From contig JANQHE010000021.1 in NCBI GenBank assembly GCA_028282785.1, forward strand, positions 62,001 through 126,000: a DNA stretch of 64,000 nt, written 5' to 3'. A program made the translations under genes and the position numbers. The stretch comes from Bacteroidales bacterium (GTDB lineage: Bacteria > Bacteroidota > Bacteroidia > Bacteroidales > UBA12077). Below are positions 1 through 9,267 of this stretch, in pieces. Under the pieces are notes generated by a model. The model worked only from the letters and a program-made list of their open reading frames with translations. It ran no database searches and was not told the origin of the DNA. Each line of letters begins with the position of its first letter. Position 1 is the first letter of the stretch.

Positions 1-2111
1 GCTATTTGTGGGATGTCAATGCAGGGAGCCAAACAACCGCTCAAGCAACAGGTCTTGCTCCGGGACGATACTATCAGGTAACGGTTACGGACACGGAAAA
101 TACTCCAAATACAGTTTTAGTTGATAGTGTATATATAGATGAGTTGACATATGTATTTGCAGGGTCTTTATCGGGAACAACAACTTTAGATTGTTATGGA
201 GATTCTACAGGGTATATAGATTTAACGATTAATACTGCTGGAACATTGCCTTATTCTTATAGTTGGAGCAACGGTTCGACACTTCAGGATTTAACTGATC
301 TTAAGATAGGGAGTTACAGTGTAACAGTTACAGATATATATGAATGCGAATTTTCTATAACAAATTATACTATTGATCAACCAACTGAATTAACCGCATC
401 GGTAGAAAAACTTAGCGATCCATCTTGTTACGGAAGTTTAAATGGAGAACTTACTGTTGATAGAAACGGAGGAACATTGCCTTACACATATATTTGGGAT
501 GATCCGGCCGCACAAGATACTAAAGATGCCATTAATTTAGGGGCTGGAACTTATAATGTAACAGTTACTGATTTTAACAATTGTACAACTACCTCTAGTG
601 CTCAGTTAATAGAACCGGATGTAATTAGTATTGCACAAGATGTAGTAAATGAAGCATGTAATGCAGCAGCGGAAGGAGCAATTACTTTAACAGTTACCGG
701 AGGAACAACACCATTTGCTTATTCGTGGACAACTATTGGCGGGTCGGGATTATCGCCGGCTAATAAAAATCAAAGTGGACTAACCGCGGGTAAATATTAT
801 TTTACTGCTACAGATAATAACAATTGTATGTTTGAGGATAGTGCAGAAATAACAGAACCTACTGTGTTACAAATTACTGATGAAACAAAAATAGATGTAA
901 CTAATTGTAATGGATATAATACCGGAACAATTACCATTGTTGCTACAGGAGGTACAGGTTCTTTAACATATACACTAAATCCTGGGGCAGTACAAAGCAA
1001 TAGTACAGGAATATTTACAGGTATCGGTGCCGGGAGTTATACTGTAGATGTGGAAGATCAAAATGCATGCGTTACTACTTCAAACTTAATGGAAATTACA
1101 GAACCAACTGCAATCATTATTACTGAAGATGAGGTTAATGATGCTATTTGTAATGGAGAAAACGATGGAAGTGTTGAAATTTCCGTTTCAGGAGGTACAG
1201 TTACAACAAGTTATGGTTATACTTGGTCGACAACGGATGGTTCCGGGTTAATACAGGATATTGAGGACCAGCTTGGTATAGGTGCCGGAACTTACTATTT
1301 AACAGTTACAGATGATAATTCATGCGAGGTAATTACAAACTTTGTATTAAATGAGCCAGACACGATTATTCTTTCAAAAACAGTTTATAATCCTTCGTGT
1401 AACGGTGATAATGATGGTTCTATAGTTTTAAATCACACAGGAGGAGAAGTCCCGTTTTCATATTATTGGACAACAACCGATGGTAGTGGGCTACAACCAG
1501 TAAATAGGAACCAGGGAGGATTAACTGCTGGCACTTACTATTTGGAAGTTACAGATGCTTTAGATTGTATAATTAATGATACGATTACAATTACCACACC
1601 ACCTACAATTACGATAGATACTCAAAATTCAACAGACGCAACGGATTCAAATACAGCAGATGGAACAATTACGGTAACAGCTTCAGGAGGAACCGGTACA
1701 TTAACTTACCTATTAAAACCTGATAATATTTCAAACCAGACCGGTGCTTTTAATTCAGTTCTGCCAGGTGAATATGTAGTAGAAGTTGATGATATTTATT
1801 TTTGCGGGCCAATAATTACGGATACTATTACTGTTGGGGCGATTAATTCTATTGATTTGATTTTTGCAGGAGACTTTATCAAAATATATCCTAACCCTAC
1901 ATCAGACAAGGTATTTGTGGAAATAGATATGAATGGTACCTTTAATTTAGAATTTGCTAGTATGTCTGGACAAATCTTATATCAGGATGAAATAGTCGCA
2001 AATGGATTTATGAAAGAAGAAATTGATCTGTCATCATTTCCAAAAGGAATATATTTACTTAGAATGCATAATAATGAATATTATATTACGGATAAAGTCG
2101 TATTGCAGTGA
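1..2111 (+). CDS. Giant T9SS-secreted surface protein with SprB repeats (5'-truncated by window)
   Basis: The frame is open to the left edge (first full codon at base 3), so this is the C-terminal part of a larger protein; the TTG at base 6 is not a credible start. About seven imperfect repeats of 75-90 residues are visible. Each has a core like C-N/Y-G-x-x-x-G-x-I, then a Gly-Gly-x-x-P-Y/F stretch, a Trp, and a closing Y-x-V-T-V-T-D strand. This is the SprB repeat seen in gliding and adhesion surface proteins. The last 75 residues form a type A T9SS sorting domain: IYPNPTSD, then a GQILY strand, then PKGIYLLR and a terminal KVVLQ. By family knowledge the protein is exported through the Sec and T9SS routes and anchored or released at the cell surface. 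The ligand is unknown. No partner gene lies to the right; the next element is a MITE-like insertion. Confidence 0.88.
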   Translation, partial: YLWDVNAGSQTTAQATGLAPGRYYQVTVTDTENTPNTVLVDSVYIDELTYVFAGSLSGTTTLDCYGDSTGYIDLTINTAGTLPYSYSWSNGSTLQDLTDLKIGSYSVTVTDIYECEFSITNYTIDQPTELTASVEKLSDPSCYGSLNGELTVDRNGGTLPYTYIWDDPAAQDTKDAINLGAGTYNVTVTDFNNCTTTSSAQLIEPDVISIAQDVVNEACNAAAEGAITLTVTGGTTPFAYSWTTIGGSGLSPANKNQSGLTAGKYYFTATDNNNCMFEDSAEITEPTVLQITDETKIDVTNCNGYNTGTITIVATGGTGSLTYTLNPGAVQSNSTGIFTGIGAGSYTVDVEDQNACVTTSNLMEITEPTAIIITEDEVNDAICNGENDGSVEISVSGGTVTTSYGYTWSTTDGSGLIQDIEDQLGIGAGTYYLTVTDDNSCEVITNFVLNEPDTIILSKTVYNPSCNGDNDGSIVLNHTGGEVPFSYYWTTTDGSGLQPVNRNQGGLTAGTYYLEVTDALDCIINDTITITTPPTITIDTQNSTDATDSNTADGTITVTASGGTGTLTYLLKPDNISNQTGAFNSVLPGEYVVEVDDIYFCGPIITDTITVGAINSIDLIFAGDFIKIYPNPTSDKVFVEIDMNGTFNLEFASMSGQILYQDEIVANGFMKEEIDLSSFPKGIYLLRMHNNEYYITDKVVLQ

Positions 2112-2129
2112 TATAAATTTTAATTTTTG

Positions 2130-2308
2130 AAGAGGTTGTCCAAAAAGTCTAGTTTTACATCTATATCTGAAAATCAGGATTTGCCCCTTCCCTAAAGGGA
2201 GTCCTGATTTTCAACATCTTCACTCCTGTCTGCCGACAAGGCAGGCTTTAGGGTTTGGGGCAGAAAGATGATGAAAATCACATATGCTTACTTTTTGGAC
2301 AACCTCTT
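2130..2308. mobile_element. MITE-like non-coding element with 19-bp perfect terminal inverted repeats
   Basis: AAGAGGTTGTCCAAAAAGT at 2130-2148 is matched exactly by its reverse complement at 2290-2308. The 179-bp interval has no ORF. Inside it a 12-bp perfect inverted repeat (2168-2179 with 2202-2213) encloses a smaller CCCT/AGGG hairpin. A palindromic CCTGTCTGCC...GGCAGG segment follows at 2225-2245. The structure fits a miniature element mobilised in trans by a DDE transposase; no such gene is in the window. I see no clear target-site duplication. The element lies between the T9SS protein and the purD promoter. Confidence 0.75.
2225..2245. repeat. Palindromic repeat, copy 1 (inside the MITE-like element)
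   Basis: CCTGTCTGCCGACAAGGCAGG has outer arms that can pair (CCTG.C with G.CAGG). The GTCTGCCGA core recurs at 21807-21813 and 63121-63129, and the CCTGCC/GGCAGG arms recur at 46948-46964. It is GC-rich compared with the AT-rich surroundings. Read here as one member of a dispersed short palindromic family. Confidence 0.6.
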
Positions 2309-2327
2309 TTATTGTATTAAAGAATAA

Positions 2328-2359
2328 TTTGTAGTCCAGTCATTAGATGATTATCTTTG
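2328..2359 (+). promoter_or_regulatory. Bacteroidota-type promoter for purD
   Basis: TTTG at 2328-2331, 20 nt spacer, then TATCTTTG (TAnnTTTG) at 2352-2359. This matches the primary sigma factor consensus of Bacteroidota. Transcription would start near 2366, giving a leader of about 14 nt before the purD ATG at 2380. Confidence 0.75.
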
Positions 2360-2379
2360 CTTTCTTTAAATCTTAAATT

Positions 2380-3654
2380 ATGAATATACTTTTACTTGGC
2401 TCAGGGGGACGTGAACATGCGTTAGCATGGAAAATCAATCAAAGCAAAATAGTTAAAAACTTATATATAGCACCAGGTAATGCCGGGACTTCAGATGTTG
2501 GAGAAAATATTAACATTAGTTTGTCCGATTTTGAATCAGTAAAAAAAGTAGTTGCTGATAAAAGAATTGACATAGTCGTGGTGGGTCCGGAACAACCACT
2601 GGTTGATGGGATAGTTGATTTCTTTGAGTTAGATCCGGATACTAAAAATATTCCGGTTATTGGGCCTCCAAAATTAGGTGCAAAATTAGAAGGTAGTAAA
2701 GATTTTGCAAAAGATTTTATGCAAAAATACCAAATACCCACGGCTAAATATAAGTCTTTTAATAAGAATTCAATTCATGATGGAAAGAAGTTTCTTGAGA
2801 CTTTATCGGCACCTTATGTATTAAAAGCAGATGGACTAGCTGCAGGTAAAGGGGTATTAATTATCGACAATTTAAAAGAAGCTCAAGTTTCTTTAGAAAA
2901 TATGCTTAATGGTCAGTTTGGAGAAGCAAGCAAAACTGTAGTTATTGAGGAATTTTTAGATGGAATAGAACTGTCGGTATTTGTTATTACAGACGGGAAA
3001 TCGTATAAAATATTGCCGGAAGCAAAAGATTATAAAAGAATAGGAGAAGGTGATACAGGATTAAATACAGGAGGAATGGGTGCTGTATCTCCGGTTCCAT
3101 TTGCAGATAAAGAGTTTTTATTAAAGGTTGAAAAGAGAGTGATTAAACCTACTATTGATGGTTTAATAAAAGAAAATATAAAATACAAAGGATTTATATT
3201 CTTTGGTTTAATGAATGTTAAAGGAGACCCATATGTTATTGAGTATAATGTGCGTATGGGTGACCCAGAGACAGAAGTTGTTATACCACGGATAAAATCT
3301 GATTTAGTTAATTTGTTTATACAAACAGCTAATAATACACTCGAAAATGCTGAATTAATTATTGATGAAAACTTTTGTACTACTGTAATGTTGGTATCTA
3401 GAGGATATCCTGAAAAATATGAAAAGGGAAAGAAGATAACTAATCTGGAAGATGTAAGTGAATCTACCATATTTCATGCCGGAACTATTGATAAAGATGA
3501 TGGTGTTTATACAAATGGAGGGAGAGTTATAGCAATTTCTTCATATGGTGAAAATATGGACACCGCATTGGTAAAGTCATATAAGAATGCTAAAACAATT
3601 GAATTTGAAGGAAAAAATTACAGAAAAGATATTGGATTTGATCTAAACGAATAA
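2380..3654 (+). CDS. purD: Phosphoribosylamine-glycine ligase (GAR synthetase)
   Basis: PurD joins glycine to 5-phosphoribosylamine with ATP, the second step of de novo purine synthesis, in the cytosol. The 424-residue length is usual for the family. The N-terminal Rossmann-like motif GSGGREHALA is at residues 7-16. The ATP-grasp nucleotide loop (KADGLAAGKG) is near 149-158, and the metal/ATP-binding NVRMGDPETE is near 290-299. The ATG at 2380 sits just below a consensus promoter and begins with the conserved MNILLLGSGGREHA, so the start is secure. It is co-directional with, and 2 nt from, the following membrane-protein gene, so the two are probably one transcript. Another purine gene, purQ, is in the window at 19920 but not linked to this one. 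Confidence 0.97.
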   Translation: MNILLLGSGGREHALAWKINQSKIVKNLYIAPGNAGTSDVGENINISLSDFESVKKVVADKRIDIVVVGPEQPLVDGIVDFFELDPDTKNIPVIGPPKLGAKLEGSKDFAKDFMQKYQIPTAKYKSFNKNSIHDGKKFLETLSAPYVLKADGLAAGKGVLIIDNLKEAQVSLENMLNGQFGEASKTVVIEEFLDGIELSVFVITDGKSYKILPEAKDYKRIGEGDTGLNTGGMGAVSPVPFADKEFLLKVEKRVIKPTIDGLIKENIKYKGFIFFGLMNVKGDPYVIEYNVRMGDPETEVVIPRIKSDLVNLFIQTANNTLENAELIIDENFCTTVMLVSRGYPEKYEKGKKITNLEDVSESTIFHAGTIDKDDGVYTNGGRVIAISSYGENMDTALVKSYKNAKTIEFEGKNYRKDIGFDLNE

Positions 3655-3656
3655 CC

Positions 3657-4652
3657 ATGATGGTAAATACTCTTAAAAGTAATCAACCATTTGTAATAAT
3701 ATTAATACTTTTCACAAGTATAGCACTTTGGTTGTTTTCATTTATTAACCCGATTGGAATTAATATTTCTGCAGATACATTTTATACGCCATTCTATAGT
3801 TTAATTGTTAAAGTTACTGATTATAAAACATCATTTTCTGTGTTTTTAACCTTATTAATTGTTCTATTACAAGCTTTTTTGCTGGTTCAGTTTAATAAAA
3901 CATATATTCTAATTAATTATAGAACATATTTACCTGCTTTTTTTTATATAATAATTGCTAGTAGTTTTGTTCATTTACAGAGAATAAATCCGGTAACTCT
4001 TGGTGCAATTTTTATATTTATTTCCATAAACAACTTATTTAATACATATAGATCGGATTATGCTTTAAACAAGCTTTATTTAGCAGGATTTTTTATAGCA
4101 ATTGCATCTTTATTTTGGACTCCGTTTGTCTTTTTTGTTATATTAATCTGGATTTCACTTCTAATTTTAAGACCATTTATTGGAAGAGAGTGGTTGGTAG
4201 GTTTATTAGGTTTTTTAACTCCATACTTGTTTGTATTTGTATATTATTTTGTTTTTACGTCCGGAGAACAAATAGAAATGTTGGCAGCTTCGTTACAACA
4301 AAGCTTAAAAATTAGTATAACTTTTGAGCTTCTTCATTTTTCTTATTATATATTATTTGGATTTCTTTTTCTTTTATTAATACTTGCTAGTTATACCTTA
4401 ATAATTAACTTTCAGAAAAAAAAGATAAGAAATAGAAAATATTTTGAAATTAATTGGTGGATTTTTTTTATCTGTATTGTTTTATTAATATTGTTTGATA
4501 CTGTTGGGTATGAGATTATATACGTGCTTAGTATTCCACTTTCCTTTTTACTTACTGATTACTTTTATTCAGTAAGAAAATCTTGGTTCTTAAATTCAGT
4601 ATTAATTGTATTTTATTTATCAATTATATATATACAAATAACAGCTCATTGA
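3657..4652 (+). CDS. Polytopic membrane protein, DUF6427-like
   Basis: This 331-residue protein is almost wholly hydrophobic, with about eight to ten predicted transmembrane segments separated by short loops with few charges. There is no catalytic motif I can point to. The start ATGATG lies 2 nt after the purD stop, which implies translational coupling. A membrane protein of this type directly after purD is, as I recall, common in Bacteroidota and annotated as DUF6427, with no known function. No link to purine transport should be assumed from the position alone. A strong hairpin overlapping the stop codon ends the transcript. Confidence 0.7.
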   Translation: MMVNTLKSNQPFVIILILFTSIALWLFSFINPIGINISADTFYTPFYSLIVKVTDYKTSFSVFLTLLIVLLQAFLLVQFNKTYILINYRTYLPAFFYIIIASSFVHLQRINPVTLGAIFIFISINNLFNTYRSDYALNKLYLAGFFIAIASLFWTPFVFFVILIWISLLILRPFIGREWLVGLLGFLTPYLFVFVYYFVFTSGEQIEMLAASLQQSLKISITFELLHFSYYILFGFLFLLLILASYTLIINFQKKKIRNRKYFEINWWIFFICIVLLILFDTVGYEIIYVLSIPLSFLLTDYFYSVRKSWFLNSVLIVFYLSIIYIQITAH

Positions 4653-4667
4653 TTTGATGAGCTGTTA
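4639..4667. terminator. Hairpin terminator between convergent genes
   Basis: TAACAGCTCAT (4639-4649) pairs perfectly with ATGAGCTGTTA (4657-4667) across a 7-nt loop. A T-rich stretch follows on the plus strand. The stem includes the last codons and stop of the plus-strand membrane protein and lies 22 nt past the end of the minus-strand operon, so it may serve both. Confidence 0.75.
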
Positions 4668-4688
4668 CGATTTTATTATTTTAAAAAA

Positions 4689-5141
4689 TTAAAATCTTTC
4701 AACAAAAGAAAGTAAGGCGACAGCTAACCCTTGTTCTCCTTCCTTAAAGTTAACCCAAATATGATAAACACCTGTTTGTGTGCATTTAAAATCAACACTA
4801 GGGTAGCTTTTTCCTGTAGCAACAATATATGTTGTGCCTAATAATCGGTTATTATCATATATCTGCAGAATTGCTTCTCCTGCAAAATCTTTTGAATTAC
4901 AAATCGAGAAACGATATTTAGTGTTTTTACTAAGTACAACTGAATGTCTGGCAACAGGAGGCTCTTCGCCAGGTTTTGCCGCTTCAAGTTTAATTTGGAA
5001 ATCTTTGAGATACGTAGCATCTTCACCTGCAACCATGTTACATATATCAACTAACTCTTGGCCAGATTGAGCTAATAATTTATTACTATTTCCTAATATA
5101 AGAATTGCAAATAGGATAAAAATTATATATACGTTTCTCAT
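4689..5141 (-). CDS. Secreted protein of unknown function
   Basis: I do not recognise this 150-residue protein. It opens with a basic-hydrophobic signal peptide (MRNVYIIFILFAILILGNS, cleavage likely after LLAQS near residue 26). The mature part is a predicted beta-rich domain of about 125 residues with three cysteines and a closing strand pattern ending VGVYHIWVNF-like to LSFVERF. The last strands (TGVYHIWVNFKEG) look like the edge of a jelly-roll or pre-peptidase-C-terminal type sandwich, but that is only an impression. It follows the lipoprotein gene by 2 nt on the same strand, so the two are co-expressed. They are the last genes of the minus-strand run that starts at 15929. Confidence 0.6.
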   Translation of the reverse strand: MRNVYIIFILFAILILGNSNKLLAQSGQELVDICNMVAGEDATYLKDFQIKLEAAKPGEEPPVARHSVVLSKNTKYRFSICNSKDFAGEAILQIYDNNRLLGTTYIVATGKSYPSVDFKCTQTGVYHIWVNFKEGEQGLAVALLSFVERF

Positions 5142-5143
5142 AT

Positions 5144-6055
5144 TTACAACTGTATTACATTATTACGAACTTCAACAGTTTTTTCCATAATCTTAAATAA
5201 TGTTTCATTTGAGATTTCAATATACTGTTTGTCGTTTTGTTTAATAACCAACATTCCATTTTCTTCAACTGCCTCTGGTTCTCCCTTTTCGTAAGTTATT
5301 GTAACGTCCTTGTAAAGTTCTTGTATTTCTGCTAACTGATCAATCAGTTCTTTAAATTTTGGATCTCGTTCGTAATTTTTAAGCAATAACATTAAATTAC
5401 TTAAAATGATTTTTTGTTCTCCGATTTTTTCTGAAAGTTCAGCATTTGGTGATTCCTTAATAACCTCACTTAATAAATACATACTTTCAATCCATACTCC
5501 TGCTACAATTAAAGAACTTAAGTTGCTACGGTTATTTTCTCTTAAGTAACGATCCATTTGATTAAAATTTTGTACGGAAATGTACATCAATGAATCAAGG
5601 TTTTGATTATTAGTAGCCAGTCTTTTTAGTGTTGTAAAGTCAAAGAATTGTCCAACTCGGATTCCATCCGCAAGAGTTTTAATAGCAGATATATAATCAA
5701 TTACCCCACCAGTCTTATTATACATATTTTGATAACCTAGATCAGCGCCAAAAATACCTAATCCGAGAGCTTGTTTAAAACTTGTATTATAGTTATCAAC
5801 ATAATCGGTAGTTGCAAGATAATCTTTAGAATAAGGCACTCCGACAGCTTTGATAAGTGCAGCAATTTCAACAGGCGATGAAATATTTTGTACAATTTCA
5901 TCAATCGCTTGTTCTGAAATCTCCAAATCTCCTTCATATATCACAGAATCAGGAACTTCAAACTCTTTTGAAAAGTTCATATCCTTTGATTTATCAGAAC
6001 GACAAGCTGCAAAAATTAATAATGGTAATAATATGTATATCAATCTTTTGCTCAT
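5144..6055 (-). CDS. Lipoprotein of unknown function
   Basis: The start was moved to the ATG at 6053-6055 because it gives a proper lipoprotein signal: MSKRLIYILLPLLIFAAC with lipobox FAAC and the modified cysteine at residue 18. The longer reading adds 14 residues that would spoil the signal peptide. The mature protein, about 286 residues, is predicted to be mostly helical and rich in Asn, Gln, Leu and acidic residues, with no enzyme motif visible. I do not recognise the family. It is 2 nt upstream of the secreted-protein gene and 81 nt downstream of the ABC exporter. It could be a periplasmic partner or cargo of that exporter; this is inferred from position only. Confidence 0.65.
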   Translation of the reverse strand: MSKRLIYILLPLLIFAACRSDKSKDMNFSKEFEVPDSVIYEGDLEISEQAIDEIVQNISSPVEIAALIKAVGVPYSKDYLATTDYVDNYNTSFKQALGLGIFGADLGYQNMYNKTGGVIDYISAIKTLADGIRVGQFFDFTTLKRLATNNQNLDSLMYISVQNFNQMDRYLRENNRSNLSSLIVAGVWIESMYLLSEVIKESPNAELSEKIGEQKIILSNLMLLLKNYERDPKFKELIDQLAEIQELYKDVTITYEKGEPEAVEENGMLVIKQNDKQYIEISNETLFKIMEKTVEVRNNVIQL

Positions 6056-6136
6056 AGTCAATTGTATTGATTTCCAATTATATTGCAAATTTAACATATC
6101 TCATAAAGATATAAAAATATTCAATATCACGAAATA

Positions 6137-9100
6137 TTATTTTTTAATCTTAACCTTTTCAAGAAGGTTAAGTAGTTTTTTTAACTTAATTTTTTCAGGC
6201 AATTCCAATAGCTTTTTCAGCCACTCATAATAAAGAGCTATATAGAAAAACATAGTCATTGCCCAAATAAAAATGAGATTAAACCAATATGTATCATGAT
6301 ATGATCCGGCAAAGTACTTTCTGGGGGCATAAAAATGTGATCTAAAATTAAAGAATCCTTCAATATCCGGATCTCTATAAATAGGATCTACTTGTTGCAC
6401 CAGTTCATCTTTATACTGAATAATTTTATTTTTTTCAAATACTTTTTTAACCTGATCTTCAACACTTTCATTGTGAAATCTATTGCGTGCTAAACGGTAT
6501 AGTTCCGGTTTAGTTTTAAGTAAATACCGGATTTTATTTTCTTTCTCATTATTAGCTTTTTGAAAGGTCATTCCATAATAAGAATATAATTTCTCTAGAA
6601 ACTCGTTGGTTTTATCTAATACCAATTCATTGAAATTAATAGTATCCAGTTGATGAGCAACTTCGAAAGGAATACCTGTTCGGGTTTCTTCTTTTGGCAG
6701 TTCTGTTTTAAGCAATCGGAGATCTTTCGTAATTTTTTCTTTTACTTCCGGATCTATATCAAATTTGTACCAATTATCTTCCATATATTCAACTCGTTTT
6801 TCAAGTTCAGGAAGATAATAAACTTGTTTAAAGTCGGCGTTACTCTCTCGCTTTTCTATTTCATAGAAATTTTTTTCAAACTCGTTGTTTTTAAACTGGT
6901 TTACCATCAGGGCTTCGAATGACCATTTAGTTGGCATAAACTCAGCGATAAAAGGTACTTTTTTAACGCTACCTATGGTTCTATTCATTTTATCGAATGG
7001 AAACATTGCTCCACTTAAAATCATCATAGGAATCATTAATAGCGGAATCAATATATATATAGTAACAGCGGAATTAAACGAAGCCGATACATTTAACCCC
7101 ATCATATTAGCAAATGCAGCTGTTGTAAATAGGGCAAACCAATATTCAAAAGTCATTGCACGAATTCCTAAAATATTGTTTGCAATGAGTACAAAAAAGA
7201 TTGATTGAATGGCAGATATGGTAAAAAGAATAAATATTTTTGAAACTAAATAACTTGATTTACTCAGGTTCAAAAAAGCTTCGCGTTTTAGAATTTTCCG
7301 GTCGCGGAAAATTTCTTCGGCACTTACAGTTAACCCAAGGAATAGGGCAACAATTAGCCCCATGAATATGTAAATGTGAATATTTTCATTTTCTCTAAAT
7401 ATATATACCTTTGAATTTGGATCGGCAATATAGCGGATAATATATGAAAGAATGAATCCTAAAATCGGGGATTCTAACAAGTTAAGCGCTATGTATTGTT
7501 TATTACTTATTTTAGATAAAAAATCCCGAATAGTGTAGATTTTTAATTGTCTGAACCAGGAAGGAATATTTAACGTAGAGGGAGGTGAATCTTTTATTTC
7601 TTCAACCTCTTCCATTTTTATATTTTCTTTAAAATTTTCTTCCCACTTTATTGGTGAGATTTTACGTTTTGGAGTATATTTTCCATATTCGTCAACTACC
7701 TTGGCTTCTATAATGTTAAAAATAAGTTCCGGATTAACATTACCGCAAGTAGGACACTCTCCAACATCACTATTAATTTGGGCATCCAGCCTTTTAAAGT
7801 ACATTACGCCTTCAACAGGATTTCCATAATAAATCATGTACCCACCTGTATCAAGAATAATCATATTATCAAACATTTTATAAATGTCTGATGATGGTTG
7901 GTGTATTACAACAAAAATAAGTTTTCCTTTAAGAGCAAGTTCCCTTAGGAGGTCCATCACATTTTCAGAATCTCTTGATGAAAGCCCGGAGGTTGGTTCA
8001 TCAACTAATAAAATAGATGGTTCGCGGATTAACTCCAGAGCAATATTAAGTCTTTTTCTTTGTCCACCACTAATCATTTTATTCATAGGTGAACCTACTT
8101 TTAAGTCTTTACGCTCAAATAATCCAAGATTTGTTAAAGTTTTGTTTACTAGTTCAACGATTTCTTCTTCGGTTTTATCATTGAAACACAATTTGGCATT
8201 ATAATATAAATTTTGAAAAACTGTTAGTTCTTCAATCAATAAGTCATCTTGAGGAATATAGCCGATTACTCCTTCAAGTTTTTCTTTTTCTTTATGAAGA
8301 TTAATCCCATTGATTAATATTTCTCCCGAAGTTGGTTCGTTTAAGCCTGTAAGAACATTAAGCAATGTTGTTTTTCCAGCTCCACTGGCACCCATTAAAC
8401 CAATAAGTTTACCTTGGTCTTCAGAGAAACTAATATTTCTTAAACCAACTCCACCATTTGGAAATACATAACTGATATCTTTGGCAGTATAGGAAATTCG
8501 AGTTGTAGTACTATCTGCAAGATAATGAGCAACAACATCACTATAGTATATAGGTTTACCCTTTGGAAGCTTTATGGTTCCTCCGCTTGCAAACAAGTAA
8601 ATTCGGTTATTATTAACAGGTAAACCATTCAGGAACAGGTCTTCATTTCCTGTGTAACGCATAAAGTAAAGGTCAACACTTTTAACCTGAAGGATAAAAA
8701 GATTACCATCCAAAGCTTCTACACGAATGTGCTTGGCTTCGTTACTGTTATTTTCCTGATCGTTTATAATCAGATTACCTGGGTTATCAATTTCTGTAAT
8801 TTCGTTATAAATTACAAAACTTTCGATATTCCTAAATTCGTCACGAGTGAGTTTAAAAACTTCAGAAACTGTATGAATAATTGCCATTCGCTGTTCTGAG
8901 AACTTTCTATCTGCATTTACCAGCTCAAAAAGTCTTACCAGAACGATAATTTTCTGTTTTTGGGTAAGTGTTTTATTAATCTTTTTACAGATTCCTAAGA
9001 TTCTTACAGAGTCTTTAACAGAAGTCAATTTTACCTTATCACTTTTTCCTGAACTGTCATTTAATCCGGCTTTTTCATCAAAAAGAGCCATATATTCAGG

Positions 9101-9232
9101 AACAGCTTCATCATTTAATTGTTGAGTTAAGAAATTCTGTACATATTCCCTTTCACTGGATTCAACTCCTTCGTCTTGTTTTGCGATAATCGCAAACAAT
9201 TGCATAAGGGCTTTTAAAATCTCTTCACTCAT
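6137..9232 (-). CDS. ABCG-type ABC exporter with TerB-like N-terminal domain (ATPase-permease fusion)
   Basis: The 1031-residue protein has several modules. Residues 1-150 are helical and resemble the tellurite-resistance TerB fold (MSEEILKALMQLFAIIAKQD, with a second acidic helix pair ending NADRKFSEQ). Residues about 165-245 are beta-rich and may be FHA-like. Residues 250-470 are an ABC ATPase with Walker A GASGAGKT (281-288), Q-loop PQDD (327-330), signature ISGGQRKR (387-394), Walker B ILLVDEP (407-413) and H-loop IHQP. A CPTC pair lies at 493-496. The C-terminal half carries about six membrane segments of the ABC2 type, split by a long soluble insert near 750-960. ATPase before permease is the ABCG order. 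The cargo is unknown. It is the last large gene of the partner-switch operon, 35 nt after the SiaC-like gene, so its N-terminal region may read the state of that switch. Confidence 0.85.
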   Translation of the reverse strand: MSEEILKALMQLFAIIAKQDEGVESSEREYVQNFLTQQLNDEAVPEYMALFDEKAGLNDSSGKSDKVKLTSVKDSVRILGICKKINKTLTQKQKIIVLVRLFELVNADRKFSEQRMAIIHTVSEVFKLTRDEFRNIESFVIYNEITEIDNPGNLIINDQENNSNEAKHIRVEALDGNLFILQVKSVDLYFMRYTGNEDLFLNGLPVNNNRIYLFASGGTIKLPKGKPIYYSDVVAHYLADSTTTRISYTAKDISYVFPNGGVGLRNISFSEDQGKLIGLMGASGAGKTTLLNVLTGLNEPTSGEILINGINLHKEKEKLEGVIGYIPQDDLLIEELTVFQNLYYNAKLCFNDKTEEEIVELVNKTLTNLGLFERKDLKVGSPMNKMISGGQRKRLNIALELIREPSILLVDEPTSGLSSRDSENVMDLLRELALKGKLIFVVIHQPSSDIYKMFDNMIILDTGGYMIYYGNPVEGVMYFKRLDAQINSDVGECPTCGNVNPELIFNIIEAKVVDEYGKYTPKRKISPIKWEENFKENIKMEEVEEIKDSPPSTLNIPSWFRQLKIYTIRDFLSKISNKQYIALNLLESPILGFILSYIIRYIADPNSKVYIFRENENIHIYIFMGLIVALFLGLTVSAEEIFRDRKILKREAFLNLSKSSYLVSKIFILFTISAIQSIFFVLIANNILGIRAMTFEYWFALFTTAAFANMMGLNVSASFNSAVTIYILIPLLMIPMMILSGAMFPFDKMNRTIGSVKKVPFIAEFMPTKWSFEALMVNQFKNNEFEKNFYEIEKRESNADFKQVYYLPELEKRVEYMEDNWYKFDIDPEVKEKITKDLRLLKTELPKEETRTGIPFEVAHQLDTINFNELVLDKTNEFLEKLYSYYGMTFQKANNEKENKIRYLLKTKPELYRLARNRFHNESVEDQVKKVFEKNKIIQYKDELVQQVDPIYRDPDIEGFFNFRSHFYAPRKYFAGSYHDTYWFNLIFIWAMTMFFYIALYYEWLKKLLELPEKIKLKKLLNLLEKVKIKK

Positions 9233-9267
9233 AATTTAAAATATTGACAATAAAGGTAAGCTAGTTA

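Noticed and set aside
3030..3470. 146-codon minus-strand frame within purD
   Set aside because: Antisense to the ATP-grasp region of a clear purD gene; no independent support.
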